DNA of 35,189 nucleotides from Terrimicrobiaceae bacterium. GTDB lineage: Bacteria; Verrucomicrobiota; Verrucomicrobiia; Chthoniobacterales; JAATET01. Within the stretch, counting starts at the first letter, position 1. The number at the start of each line of letters is the position of its first letter. The DNA lies in assembly GCA_028713285.1 (NCBI GenBank), contig JAQTOP010000001.1:1-35189 (forward strand), given 5' to 3'. Shown piece by piece: positions 6,898 to 14,785 of this stretch. Made by a program: the position numbers and the translations under genes. Below the pieces are notes generated by a model. The model worked only from the letters and a program-made list of their open reading frames with translations, did not search any database and was not told the origin of the DNA.

Positions 6898-8409
6898 ATG
6901 ATCTCCGCCTTTACCAACATCTTCAAAATCCCGGAACTGCGTGCGCGCGTGCTCTTCACGCTCGCGATGGTTGTCATCATTCGGGTCGGGTCCGCGGTGA
7001 CGACTCCCGGCGTGAACTCCGAGGTGCTCCGCGCGTGGTTCGTCGATGTCGCCGAGCGCCAGTCGCAGGGCGGCGTGGCCGCGTTGTTCAACCTCTTCAG
7101 CGGGGGCGCGCTCAGCCACGCGGCGATCTTCTCGCTCGGGATCATGCCTTACATCAGCGCGTCGATCATGCTCCAGCTCCTCACGGCCGTCGTGCCGCGG
7201 CTCGGGAAGCTGGCACGCGAGGACGGCGGACGGCAGAAAATCATGCAATACACGCGCTACACCACCCTTGCGCTCTGCATTTTTCAAGGCTGGCTTCTCG
7301 CGGTCTCGCTGGAGAATCCGGCATCGAATCCGTTCCTGCCGAATATCATGGATACGATCAACCGGCTCGGCATGGGCCTCGTCACCGAGCCGGGCATCGG
7401 GTTTCGCCTGCTCACGATTGCGACGATGACCGCCGGCACGATGTTCCTCATGTGGCTCGGAGATCAGATCACCGAGCGCGGCATCGGCAACGGCGTGTCG
7501 CTCATCATCACCATAGGCATCCTTGCGCAGTTGCCCGCCGGTTTGAACCAGGCGTGGCGCACGTTCGTGCCCAGCGAGGCGAACGCGGGTTCGCAGCTCA
7601 GCCCCATCGTGCTCGTGCTGATGGTCGCGTTTCTCCTTATCGTCATCGCCGCCGTCATCGCGGTGACCCAGGCGCAGCGCAAGATCGCCATCCAATACGC
7701 CAAACGCGTCGTGGGTCGCAAAGTGTATGGCGGCCAGACGCAATACATGCCGCTCAAGGTGAACTACGCCGGCGTCATGCCGATCATCTTCGCCCAGGCG
7801 ATCCTGCTGTTCCCATCCACGATCGTGCAGATGGCGTTTCCCGGGAATTCCACCGCCCAATGGATCGCGAACGAGCTGACCGGCGGCCTCTGGCACTATG
7901 CGCTCTATGCCGTGATGATCTTTTTCTTCAGCTATTTCTGGGTCTCCACGCAATTCCAGCCCTCACAGATCGCGGACGATCTCAAGAAATACGGCGGCTT
8001 TATTCCGGGCGTGCGCCCCGGCAAGCCGACGGCGGACTTTCTCGACTTCACGATGACGCGGCTTACGTTTGCGGGCGCCATTTTCCTAACGATTATCGCG
8101 GTGCTTCCGCAGCTCCTCAGCCGGCAGATGAATGTGCCCTACATGACCTCGCAGTTTTTTGGAGGCACGGGTCTCCTGATCATCGTCGGCGTGGTGCTCG
8201 ATACGATGCGACAGGTCGAGACGCATCTGCTCCAGCGGCATTACGACGGCTTCCTGCGCAAGGGGCGCATCCGCGGCGCGCGCGACACGCGGCTCCGCGT
8301 GGGCGGGGGGAACCTCGTGGCCGAGTCGTCGCTCGTCTGGCTGTGGGTCGGCCTCGGCGCGCTCGCCATCGCGGGCACGACGATCATGCTCGCGACCGGG
8401 CACAAGTAG
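6898..8409 (+). CDS. secY: Protein translocase subunit SecY
   Basis: SecY is the channel of the Sec translocon in the inner membrane. The frame opens at 6847, but the first ATG would lie inside the hairpin. The ATG at 6898 gives the usual start MISAFTNIFKIPELR and 503 residues. About ten membrane segments are visible. Signature blocks include GIMPYISASIMLQLL and the cytoplasmic loop GIGNGVSLIITIGI. QAQRKIAIQYAKRVVG, MPLKVNYAGVMPIIFA and the C-terminal VETHLLQRHYDGFLRKGRIRG loop complete the set. It is longer than E. coli SecY (443), mainly in the periplasmic loops near residues 125-160 and in a longer third quarter. No strong ribosome site precedes it. adk starts 2 bases after its stop. Confidence 0.97.
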   Translation: MISAFTNIFKIPELRARVLFTLAMVVIIRVGSAVTTPGVNSEVLRAWFVDVAERQSQGGVAALFNLFSGGALSHAAIFSLGIMPYISASIMLQLLTAVVPRLGKLAREDGGRQKIMQYTRYTTLALCIFQGWLLAVSLENPASNPFLPNIMDTINRLGMGLVTEPGIGFRLLTIATMTAGTMFLMWLGDQITERGIGNGVSLIITIGILAQLPAGLNQAWRTFVPSEANAGSQLSPIVLVLMVAFLLIVIAAVIAVTQAQRKIAIQYAKRVVGRKVYGGQTQYMPLKVNYAGVMPIIFAQAILLFPSTIVQMAFPGNSTAQWIANELTGGLWHYALYAVMIFFFSYFWVSTQFQPSQIADDLKKYGGFIPGVRPGKPTADFLDFTMTRLTFAGAIFLTIIAVLPQLLSRQMNVPYMTSQFFGGTGLLIIVGVVLDTMRQVETHLLQRHYDGFLRKGRIRGARDTRLRVGGGNLVAESSLVWLWVGLGALAIAGTTIMLATGHK

Positions 8410-8411
8410 CC

Positions 8412-9071
8412 TTGAAGCGCAGGATTGTTTTGCTGGGGCCGCCGGCTTCCGGCAAGGGCACCCAGGCGGAAAGGCTCGCCGCGCGATACCACATTCCCGC
8501 GGCCTCCACCGGCGAACTCCTGCGCAGGGAGCGCGCTCGCGGAACCGCCCTCGGGCGCGAAGCCGACGCGTGGACGAAGCGCGGCCAGTTTTTTCCGGAT
8601 GAGATCGCGTTGCGCGTCGTGCGCCAGTGGCTCGCCACATGCGGCACGAAGGCGTTCCTGCTCGACGGGTTTCCGCGAACGCTCGGCCAGGCCGTCGCCT
8701 TCGACGCGGAACTCCTCGCACACCGTGCCGAACTCGACGCGGTCTTTTACCTGGCGCTCTCCGACGAAGCGATTCGCGCGCGCGTGGCGATGCGCATCAC
8801 CTGCGCGCGGTGCGGCGCGAGCTTCAGCGTAAGCCTTCACGGCGTAAACGAGGGCAGCGCCTGCCCCGCCTGCGGTGAGAAGCTCGTGCGCCGTGGCGAT
8901 GATCGGCCCGAGGCGCTCGAGGAGCGGCTCGCGCAGCACCGCCGCCACACCGAACCGGTGATCGATTTTTATCGCGAAGCCGGACGGCTCATCGAAATCG
9001 ACGCCGCAGCGGATCGGGACACGGTGTTTGCGAAACTTTGCGAATCCATCGAGGAGGCGGTGCCGGCATGA
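8412..9071 (+). CDS. adk: Adenylate kinase with zinc-binding lid
   Basis: This cytosolic enzyme interconverts 2 ADP with ATP and AMP. A TTG at 8412, two bases after secY, gives MKRRIVLLGPPASGKGTQ, with the P-loop at residues 9-17; no nearer ATG or GTG would keep the first strand. Further marks are STGELLR (AMP site), FLLDGFPRTLGQA and the lid. The lid holds CARC and CPAC, two Cys pairs that form a zinc site in many bacterial adenylate kinases, followed by RRGDDRPEALEERL. Length (219) is normal. The gene order secY-adk-map-infA-rpmJ is familiar from many bacteria. Its stop overlaps the map start (ATGA). Confidence 0.95.
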   Translation: MKRRIVLLGPPASGKGTQAERLAARYHIPAASTGELLRRERARGTALGREADAWTKRGQFFPDEIALRVVRQWLATCGTKAFLLDGFPRTLGQAVAFDAELLAHRAELDAVFYLALSDEAIRARVAMRITCARCGASFSVSLHGVNEGSACPACGEKLVRRGDDRPEALEERLAQHRRHTEPVIDFYREAGRLIEIDAAADRDTVFAKLCESIEEAVPA

Positions 9072-9832
9072 TCCCGATCAAGACTCCCGCGGAGATCGAG
9101 AAGATGCGCGCCGCCGGCGACCTCGCCAGCAAGGTGCTCAATGCGGTCGTTGATCTCATCGCTCCCGGTGTGACCACCGGCGAACTCGACCGCTACGCCG
9201 GCAGAATGATCTCCGACGCCGGAGCAAGGAGCGCGTTTTTCGGCTACCGGAAATTTCCCGGACAGCTCTGCATTTCGCTCAACGAGGAAGTTGTCCACGG
9301 CATCGGCGGCGCTCGCAAGGTGAACTACGGCGACATCGTCACGCTCGACTGCGGCGTGAATCTCAACGGCTGGATCGGCGACACCGCCGTCACCGTGCCG
9401 GTCGGGATTGTCGAACCCGCGGTCGAGAAGCTCCTGCGCGTGACCGAAGAGACCCTCGAAGGCGCGCTGAAGTTCGCCGTGGCCGGCCGCCGTCTCGGCG
9501 ATATCTGCGCCTACATCGAGGAGCAGGTCGCGCGCAACGGTTACAGCGTCGTCCGCGAGTTCGTCGGCCACGGCGTCGGTCGCAAGCTGCACGAGGAGCC
9601 CCAGATTCCAAATTACGGACGCAAGGGCAGCGGACCAAAGCTGAGATCCGGAATGACGCTTGCCATCGAACCCATGGTGAACATGGGCAGGCACGAGGTC
9701 CGCATCCTCGAAGACAGATGGACCGTCGTCACGTGCGATGGCCTTCCCTCGGCGCATTTCGAGCACACGATTCTCATTACAAATGGCCAGCCGGAAGTGT
9801 TGACATGGCGAAGAAAGACGCTATTGAAATAG
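9068..9832 (+). CDS. map: Type I methionine aminopeptidase
   Basis: The enzyme removes the initiator Met from nascent proteins. The ATG at 9068 overlaps the adk stop and gives [17 protein letters not shown], the standard start; the product has 254 residues. The five metal ligands are visible in context: Asp in LDCGVN, Asp in GDTAVT, His in [12 protein letters not shown], Glu in AIEPMV and Glu in FEHTILIT. The substrate-site His in VVHGIGG is also present. No N-terminal zinc-finger extension is present, so it is the short type Ia form. Its 3' end overlaps infA by 28 bases. Confidence 0.97.
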   Translation: MIPIKTPAEIEKMRAAGDLASKVLNAVVDLIAPGVTTGELDRYAGRMISDAGARSAFFGYRKFPGQLCISLNEEVVHGIGGARKVNYGDIVTLDCGVNLNGWIGDTAVTVPVGIVEPAVEKLLRVTEETLEGALKFAVAGRRLGDICAYIEEQVARNGYSVVREFVGHGVGRKLHEEPQIPNYGRKGSGPKLRSGMTLAIEPMVNMGRHEVRILEDRWTVVTCDGLPSAHFEHTILITNGQPEVLTWRRKTLLK

Positions 9833-10023
9833 ACGGCAAGGTCGTCGAGTTGTTGCCAAATACCATGTTCCGCGTCGAACTGGGAAACGGGCATCGCATC
9901 CTCGCAAACATTTCCGGCAAGATGCGGTTGCTTTTCATCCGCATCCTCCCAGGCGATAACGTCCGGGTCGAAATGTCCCCATACGACCTTACGACAGGCC
10001 GCATCATCTACAGATCGAAATAG
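9805..10023 (+). CDS. infA: Translation initiation factor IF-1
   Basis: IF-1 binds the A site during initiation. The 72-residue product begins [19 protein letters not shown] and contains [20 protein letters not shown] and [20 protein letters not shown], the OB-fold signature. Length matches the family exactly. The frame is open upstream, but the ATG at 9805, inside the end of map, is the family start. The 28-base overlap with map suggests translational coupling. Confidence 0.98.
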   Translation: MAKKDAIEIDGKVVELLPNTMFRVELGNGHRILANISGKMRLLFIRILPGDNVRVEMSPYDLTTGRIIYRSK

Positions 10024-10038
10024 AAACGAAGAAGTCCC

Positions 10039-10152
10039 ATGAAAGTCCGAGCATCCGTCAAGCGGCTTTGCGAAAGCTGCAAGATCGTGAAACGCAATAA
10101 CGTCGTTCGCGTGATTTGCAAAAACCCACGCCACAAGCAAAAGCAAGGCTAG
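10039..10152 (+). CDS. rpmJ: 50S ribosomal protein L36, zinc-binding form
   Basis: A 37-residue gene reading [19 protein letters not shown] and ending NPRHKQKQG, the L36 pattern. Cys11, Cys14, Cys27 and His32 form the C-x2-C-x12-C-x4-H zinc ribbon of the C+ form. It lies 15 bases after infA, where rpmJ is expected. The next gene, rpsM, is 113 bases away across a repeat-bearing gap. Confidence 0.97.
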   Translation: MKVRASVKRLCESCKIVKRNNVVRVICKNPRHKQKQG

Positions 10153-10174
10153 AACCCATTTCGATTTTGGACCT

Positions 10175-10254
10175 TGGATTTTGGATTGGGGAGTAGTTGC
10201 CCGAATAAAGAATCCCCGCGGCTGGCCAATCCAAAATCACCAATCCAAAATCCA
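10175..10254 (+). repeat. Inverted repeat with two alternative right arms between rpmJ and rpsM
   Basis: The 15-base arm TGGATTTTGGATTGG (10175-10189) is the exact reverse complement of CCAATCCAAAATCCA (10240-10254). Its last 13 bases also pair with a second copy, CCAATCCAAAATC (10226-10238). The two right arms compete for one left arm. The gap is conspicuously A/T-rich for this operon. It may be a REP-like genomic repeat or an RNA switch; the repeat itself is certain. Confidence 0.7.
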
Positions 10255-10265
10255 CCACCACCATC

Positions 10266-10661
10266 ATGCCCCGTTTACTTGGAGTTGATATCCCCGGCGA
10301 CAAGCGCATCGAAGCGTCGCTCCCCTACATCTATGGCATTGGCCCGAAGACCGCGAAGCGCGTGCTCGAGCAGGCCAACATCGACCCGAATGTCCGTGCG
10401 AAGGAACTCTCGCCCGAGCAGCTCGGCGCCATCGTCCACGCCATCGGCCAGAGCCGCATCATCATCGAAGGCGACCTGCGTCGCGAACTTCAGGGCAACC
10501 TGAAGCGCCTCCAGGCCATCAATTGTTACCGCGGCATCCGCCACCGCCGCGGCCTGCCCGTGCGCGGGCAGCGCACTTCCACCAACGCACGCACCCGGAA
10601 GGGACCCCGCAAGACGGTGGGCGTGCAGCGCAATCCGAACGCCAAGACCGGCAAGGTCTAA
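10266..10661 (+). CDS. rpsM: 30S ribosomal protein S13
   Basis: S13 lies in the head of the small subunit and contacts the P-site tRNA. The 131-residue product begins [26 protein letters not shown], has the helix-two-turn-helix region, and then the signature [17 protein letters not shown] followed by [12 protein letters not shown]. It is about 12 residues longer than E. coli S13 owing to a basic tail. The order rpsM-rpsK-rpsD is standard. Confidence 0.98.
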   Translation: MPRLLGVDIPGDKRIEASLPYIYGIGPKTAKRVLEQANIDPNVRAKELSPEQLGAIVHAIGQSRIIIEGDLRRELQGNLKRLQAINCYRGIRHRRGLPVRGQRTSTNARTRKGPRKTVGVQRNPNAKTGKV

Positions 10662-10676
10662 ACCGAAGTCCGCATC

Positions 10677-11345
10677 ATGTCCGAAGAGCCCAACGAACCC
10701 ATCACTCCCACTCCCGAAACCGCGCCCAAAAAGGCGCCGCGGGCGAAGAAGGAGGCCGCACCTGTCGCCGAGACAGCGCCGATCATCGAAAGTTCGGCGC
10801 CAGCCATTGAAAGTGCGGCGCCGGTCGCCGAAGCTCCGGCACCCGTGGTTGAACCCGCCGCGGCCAAGCCAAAGGCCGCGAAGAAAACCTCAAAGAAAAA
10901 AGAGGAAGCCGCCGCGGCCGCCGAGCCGGCGAAAATCAGCATCTCGCTCGACGACACCATCGAGCCCATCAAGGTCGTCAAGGCCAAGGGCAGCAAAAAC
11001 ATCCTGCAGGGCATCGCCCACGTGCAGGCGAGCTTCAACAACACCATCGTCAGCATTACCGATCTTCGCGGAGCGGTCATCGGCTGGTCGAGCGCCGGCA
11101 AATGCGGTTTCAAAGGCTCGCGCAAAAGCACGGCCTACGCGGCCCAGATGGTCGCGCAGGATGCCTGCCGCCAGGCGATGGGCCATGGCCTCAAGGAGGT
11201 CGAGGTTCGCGTGAAAGGTCCCGGAGCGGGCCGCGAATCCGCCGTCCGCGCCATGCAGGCCATCGGCCTGGAGATCGCGATCATAAAGGACGTCACGCCC
11301 GTTCCGCACAACGGCTGCCGCCCGCCGAAACAGCGCCGCGTCTGA
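10677..11345 (+). CDS. rpsK: 30S ribosomal protein S11 with long N-terminal extension
   Basis: The C-terminal 125 residues are ordinary S11, from [20 protein letters not shown] through [14 protein letters not shown] to [18 protein letters not shown] and [19 protein letters not shown]11 lines the mRNA path on the platform. Ahead of it lies a low-complexity extension of about 95 residues, rich in Pro, Ala, Glu and Lys, making 222 residues against about 129 in E. coli. The ATG at 10677 follows rpsM by 15 bases and the extension keeps the frame open throughout. No ATG sits at the core boundary, so the extension is probably translated. Confidence 0.95.
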   Translation: MSEEPNEPITPTPETAPKKAPRAKKEAAPVAETAPIIESSAPAIESAAPVAEAPAPVVEPAAAKPKAAKKTSKKKEEAAAAAEPAKISISLDDTIEPIKVVKAKGSKNILQGIAHVQASFNNTIVSITDLRGAVIGWSSAGKCGFKGSRKSTAYAAQMVAQDACRQAMGHGLKEVEVRVKGPGAGRESAVRAMQAIGLEIAIIKDVTPVPHNGCRPPKQRRV

Positions 11346-11383
11346 TCGGTCCAACTCCTCAACCTTCAACTTTCCACCAAACT

Positions 11384-11995
11384 ATGGCCCGCAATACCGG
11401 ACCCAAAACCAGAATCAGCCGCCGCTACAACGTGTTCCTCGGCGGCTCAGCCAAAGCTTTCGAGCGCAAGAATTATCCGCCGGGCATGCACGGGCCGAAG
11501 GGCTCGCGCCGCAAGGTTTCCGAATACTCCCTCGCGCTCGCGGAGAAGCAGAAACTTCGCCACCAGTATGGCGTGCTCGAAAAGCAATTTCGCCGCTACT
11601 TCCAGATCGCCGTCAACCGGCGCGGCGTGACCGGCGAGACGCTTCTCCAGCTTCTCGAGACCCGCGTGGATAACATTGTTTATCGCATGGGCTTCGCGAA
11701 GACCCGGCAGGGCGCCCGCCAGCTCGTGGCGCATGGGCACGTTCGCGTGAACGGACGCAAGCTCGACGCCGCCTCGGCCAACCTCAAGCCGGGCGACAAG
11801 GTTTCCATCAAGGAAGCGGCGAACTCGAAACGCCTCGCGCAGCGCAACCTCGACCAGACGCAAATCGTCACGGTTCCCGAGTGGCTGATCGTGGATCGCG
11901 ACAACCTCGCCGGCGAGGTGACCCGCATCCCGACCCGCGACGAAATAAATCCCATTGCCAACGAGCAATTGGTGGTGGAGCTTTACTCACGATAA
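11384..11995 (+). CDS. rpsD: 30S ribosomal protein S4
   Basis: S4 is a primary 16S rRNA binder and in E. coli represses the alpha operon. The frame is open far upstream, but the ATG at 11384 starts MARNTGPKTRISRRYN and gives 203 residues, the normal size. Signatures include YPPGMHGPKGSRRK, the LLQLLETRVDNIVYRMGFAKTRQGARQLV domain and the S4 RNA-binding GHVRVNGRKL. The N-terminal Cys cluster of zinc-binding S4 is absent. Two hairpins, the second a terminator, follow the stop. rpoA and rplQ, which usually follow, are not here. Confidence 0.97.
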   Translation: MARNTGPKTRISRRYNVFLGGSAKAFERKNYPPGMHGPKGSRRKVSEYSLALAEKQKLRHQYGVLEKQFRRYFQIAVNRRGVTGETLLQLLETRVDNIVYRMGFAKTRQGARQLVAHGHVRVNGRKLDAASANLKPGDKVSIKEAANSKRLAQRNLDQTQIVTVPEWLIVDRDNLAGEVTRIPTRDEINPIANEQLVVELYSR

Positions 11996-12011
11996 TTTCC
12001 CCGCAACCCAG

Positions 12012-12037
12012 GTGACGGAGTCCATCGACTTCGTCAC
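12012..12037 (+). promoter_or_regulatory. Perfect hairpin directly after rpsD
   Basis: GTGACGGAGTC (12012-12022) pairs over all 11 positions, with one G-T wobble, with GACTTCGTCAC (12027-12037) around a CATC loop. It is followed by TGAAAAAG, not a T-run, and 8 bases later by the terminator stem. It may protect the mRNA 3' end or assist termination. Confidence 0.5.
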
Positions 12038-12045
12038 TGAAAAAG

Positions 12046-12084
12046 AGGCGCCCGCTGGCAGTAACAGGCGGGCGCCTTTTTTTT
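12046..12084 (+). terminator. Intrinsic terminator of the ribosomal operon
   Basis: A perfect 10-bp GC-rich stem, AGGCGCCCGC (12046-12055) with GCGGGCGCCT (12068-12077), encloses a 12-base loop and is followed by eight Ts (12077-12084). It is a textbook Rho-independent terminator, 50 bases after rpsD. It ends the ribosomal transcription unit. Confidence 0.95.
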
Positions 12085-12164
12085 GTGCCTTCCTCCGCAT
12101 CGCACGCCTCAAGAATGGCCTTGTGAGCGCTTGAGCGGGCGGCTATCCAATCGCGAGGAATCGT

Positions 12165-13079
12165 TTGGAAGAAACCGCGCAACGCAATGGCCCCGGGTCG
12201 GCGGAAGGCTCTGGCATCGGCCTTTGCCTGGGATCCTCCTATTTCGGATTTTACGCGCACGCGGGTTTTCTGAAGGGGCTGTTCGACGCGGGCATTCGAC
12301 CCGCGCATATCGCCGGATGCTCCTCGGGCGCCATTGTCGGCGGTCTTTATGCGGCGGGGCACCATCCCAACTCGATCATCGACCGCCTGCTCTCGTTTGA
12401 TTTCGCCAGCGCCTTCTTCGAGATGGGCGTTCCGTTGCGCGGGATGGCAATGCTCGCCAGCCTTCCCGGGGTGAGCGGATTTCTCACGGGCAGGAAATTC
12501 ATGCGCCTGCTCCGTGAATTCGTCGGAGATCGGCGCATCGAAGATTTGCGCGCACCACGCTTTTCTGTCTCGGCGACGAATCTGACCGCCTGTAGATCGG
12601 AGGTGCTCGAGTCGGGCGCTCTGGCGCAATGCATCGCCGCCAGCTCGGCTGTGCCCATGCTCTTCAGCGCGATTCCATTGAACGGCAGCTTCTATTGGGA
12701 CGGGGGAATCGCCAACAGCCTGCCTTTTGACTGCCTGTGCGACGACCCGGGCATTCACACGATCATCGTGCATCGCATCCTGCACAGCCACGAAGTGCGG
12801 GCCCGCGGCCGGCGGGGCGCTCCCTCCATTGCGACCGCCTTCAACATCGCGCACCAGAGCGTCGGGGAGCGTATTCTGGAACTCGACAGCCGTCGCCTTG
12901 CGCTCTCGGGCCGGCGTCTGATCTATTGCCAGACGGTCACCTCCGTTCCCGCGTTCGGTCGCAAGCGCCGGGCTCGCTACGTGCAGGCCGGCCTCTCCAC
13001 GGCGCAAGCCCGGGCCGGAGATTGGCGGGCGCTCGCCGAAGGTACTGTTTCCTTGACGCCTCAAATCGCCGGTCAATAG
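12165..13079 (+). CDS. Patatin-like phospholipase/acyl hydrolase
   Basis: The 304-residue protein has the patatin fold marks. Near the N terminus is the LGSSYFGFYAHAGFLKGL segment, where the oxyanion loop lies but with a Gly-poor form of the usual GGG/AxxG. The nucleophile elbow GCSSGA has Ser53, and the catalytic Asp lies in WDGGIANSLP (Asp179). Ser-Asp dyads of this kind hydrolyse acyl esters of lipids. No signal peptide or membrane segment is seen, so it is probably cytosolic. The TTG at 12165 is the start used here; GAGGAA just upstream can serve as ribosome site. It heads a five-gene + strand cluster after the ribosomal terminator, so it may release or edit acyl groups in that pathway. 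No promoter is obvious in the 80-base gap. Confidence 0.85.
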   Translation: MEETAQRNGPGSAEGSGIGLCLGSSYFGFYAHAGFLKGLFDAGIRPAHIAGCSSGAIVGGLYAAGHHPNSIIDRLLSFDFASAFFEMGVPLRGMAMLASLPGVSGFLTGRKFMRLLREFVGDRRIEDLRAPRFSVSATNLTACRSEVLESGALAQCIAASSAVPMLFSAIPLNGSFYWDGGIANSLPFDCLCDDPGIHTIIVHRILHSHEVRARGRRGAPSIATAFNIAHQSVGERILELDSRRLALSGRRLIYCQTVTSVPAFGRKRRARYVQAGLSTAQARAGDWRALAEGTVSLTPQIAGQ

Positions 13080-13093
13080 ATTCCGCGTCGCCA

Positions 13094-14785
13094 ATGGGCA
13101 GTCCCGTCACCACCGCCCCGATCGAGCAGCGACTCGCGGCTCTCATTGCGGAACGGATTCTCGATCCCGCGGGCGGCCTCGCTCCCGAGACGAATCTTTA
13201 CGACGCCGGCCTCGACTCGCTGGCGATCATGCAACTGCTGCTGCTCCTTGAAGAAGAATTCTCCATCGCGATACCCGTCGAGTCCGTCTCGCGTGCAAAC
13301 TTTGCGACGATTCGCGCCATCGCGGGATTGCTTCGCGAAAAGGGCTGCGCCATGGGCTGTGACGATCTTCTCATTGAGCCGAATCTCGAACCGGCGGAGC
13401 CGGAGGCCGCAGCCTTCACACCGATGGATGAGCCGCCTCCCGCCGGACCTCTGCTGGCGACGATGCGGGGCTGCGACTATTTCACGCTGTGCTTCGACCA
13501 CTGGTCCCGCAAATCCGGCCAGGGAGGCCACAAGGCGCACTCGTTCCTGCTGCTGGATCGCATTCCGGACTACGGAAAACTCGGCTCGCTCATCGCCGAC
13601 GCACCACGGCGGTATCCGCTGCTCTTCGGGCGGCTGAAGCGCCGGAGGATTTTTGGTGAGATCGAGTGGCGGCGCGCCGGTGCCGAGGCCCCGATCGAAG
13701 TGCGGCTCGTGTCGGAGACGGGCTCTCCGGGAATTCTGCGGAATGCCGGCGGGGAGAGTTGCGCCGACGCCTGGGAAACTGCCGACGATGTCGTGAACAT
13801 TCCACTGCCGCCACCGTTCCGTGGCGGCCTGCCGATGATCCACTTTACGCTCATCGAGCTGCGCGGCGGCGGTGCGATGCTCATTTTTTCGTGGAGCCAC
13901 CTTTTGATGGATGGCGTGGGAGCGGAGTTTTTTCTTTGCGAGCTTGCGAGGCTGGCCGGCGAGTTTCCGGGCGGAGCCGTGCCTTCGTTTGCTGCACCGG
14001 GGGAGGTCTTCGGCTGGAAGGAAACCTTCGAGCGCGCGAAGCCGATGGTCCAGTATTTCAACCGGCTCGTGCAGCGGAAGTTCGATTGTCTTGGGCCCCG
14101 CGAGCCTCGGCCCGGACGCACCCACTTCGAGATTCACACCCTCACGGCGGAGCAAACCCGGAGCGTGAATGCCCGATGTGCCTCGTTTTGCGGCGAGCTG
14201 GTGAGCATGCCGTTCTTCCTTGCCTGCGCGGCCCGCGCGCACGAACGCGTCTTCGCCGCGCGCGGGCTGTCGCCCGACTCGCACGTCTGCAGCGTCCCAG
14301 TGCAAACGCGGCGCAAAGGGGCCCGCGGCCCGATCTTCCAAAATCACATCACGATGTTTTTCGGGGTGCTCTCGCGCGAGGAATTGGGGGAACTGGATCG
14401 CGCCGTTTCGGCGCTGGTCGCGCAGCACGCCGCCTTCCACAAGAATCGCCTCGGCGACGCGCTCGACCGGCTCATGCACATGATGAACGTTCTGCCGCCC
14501 GGGCTTTACATGAAGTTCATCCAGTTTCAGATGCGTGGTCCGTTTGCGTCGTTTTTTCACTCGCACACCGGAGAGTTCGCGCCGGGTCTCGATCAATTCC
14601 TCGGGGCGAAAATTACGAACGCCTTTCATGCTCCGGGGATCGCGACGCCGCCCGGCTCGGGCATTTTCTGCAACGAGAAAAACGGACGGCTGATCATCAC
14701 GCTCAGTTGGCACGAGGAGGCCTTGAGCGCCGAGGAGCGCCGGCTCATGATGGATCAGCTTCTGCGCGATTTCGGACTCGCATGA
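13094..14785 (+). CDS. Acyl carrier protein fused to a condensation-type acyltransferase
   Basis: The ATG at 13094, 14 bases after the patatin gene, gives 563 residues. Residues 5-85 form an acyl carrier domain with YDAGLDSLAIMQ; Ser42 is the expected phosphopantetheine site. After an acidic, Pro-rich linker comes a domain of about 430 residues resembling the condensation/wax-ester-synthase acyltransferase superfamily. Its active-site motif HxxxDG is present as SHLLMDG (His269, Asp273, Gly274), with the first His of the common HHxxxDG replaced by Ser. Late in the domain, NHITMFFGVL is reminiscent of the structural block of that superfamily. The fusion suggests that an acyl group is carried on the N-terminal domain and passed to an alcohol or amine by the C-terminal domain. 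The stop overlaps the next start (ATGA). Substrate and acceptor cannot be read from sequence. Confidence 0.82.
   Translation: MGSPVTTAPIEQRLAALIAERILDPAGGLAPETNLYDAGLDSLAIMQLLLLLEEEFSIAIPVESVSRANFATIRAIAGLLREKGCAMGCDDLLIEPNLEPAEPEAAAFTPMDEPPPAGPLLATMRGCDYFTLCFDHWSRKSGQGGHKAHSFLLLDRIPDYGKLGSLIADAPRRYPLLFGRLKRRRIFGEIEWRRAGAEAPIEVRLVSETGSPGILRNAGGESCADAWETADDVVNIPLPPPFRGGLPMIHFTLIELRGGGAMLIFSWSHLLMDGVGAEFFLCELARLAGEFPGGAVPSFAAPGEVFGWKETFERAKPMVQYFNRLVQRKFDCLGPREPRPGRTHFEIHTLTAEQTRSVNARCASFCGELVSMPFFLACAARAHERVFAARGLSPDSHVCSVPVQTRRKGARGPIFQNHITMFFGVLSREELGELDRAVSALVAQHAAFHKNRLGDALDRLMHMMNVLPPGLYMKFIQFQMRGPFASFFHSHTGEFAPGLDQFLGAKITNAFHAPGIATPPGSGIFCNEKNGRLIITLSWHEEALSAEERRLMMDQLLRDFGLA

Noticed and set aside
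6828-9071. A single 747-codon open frame through secY and beyond
   Set aside because: Its first two thirds lie out of frame with the clear secY and are Arg/His-rich nonsense. Only the last 220 codons, from the TTG at 8412, are a real gene (adk).
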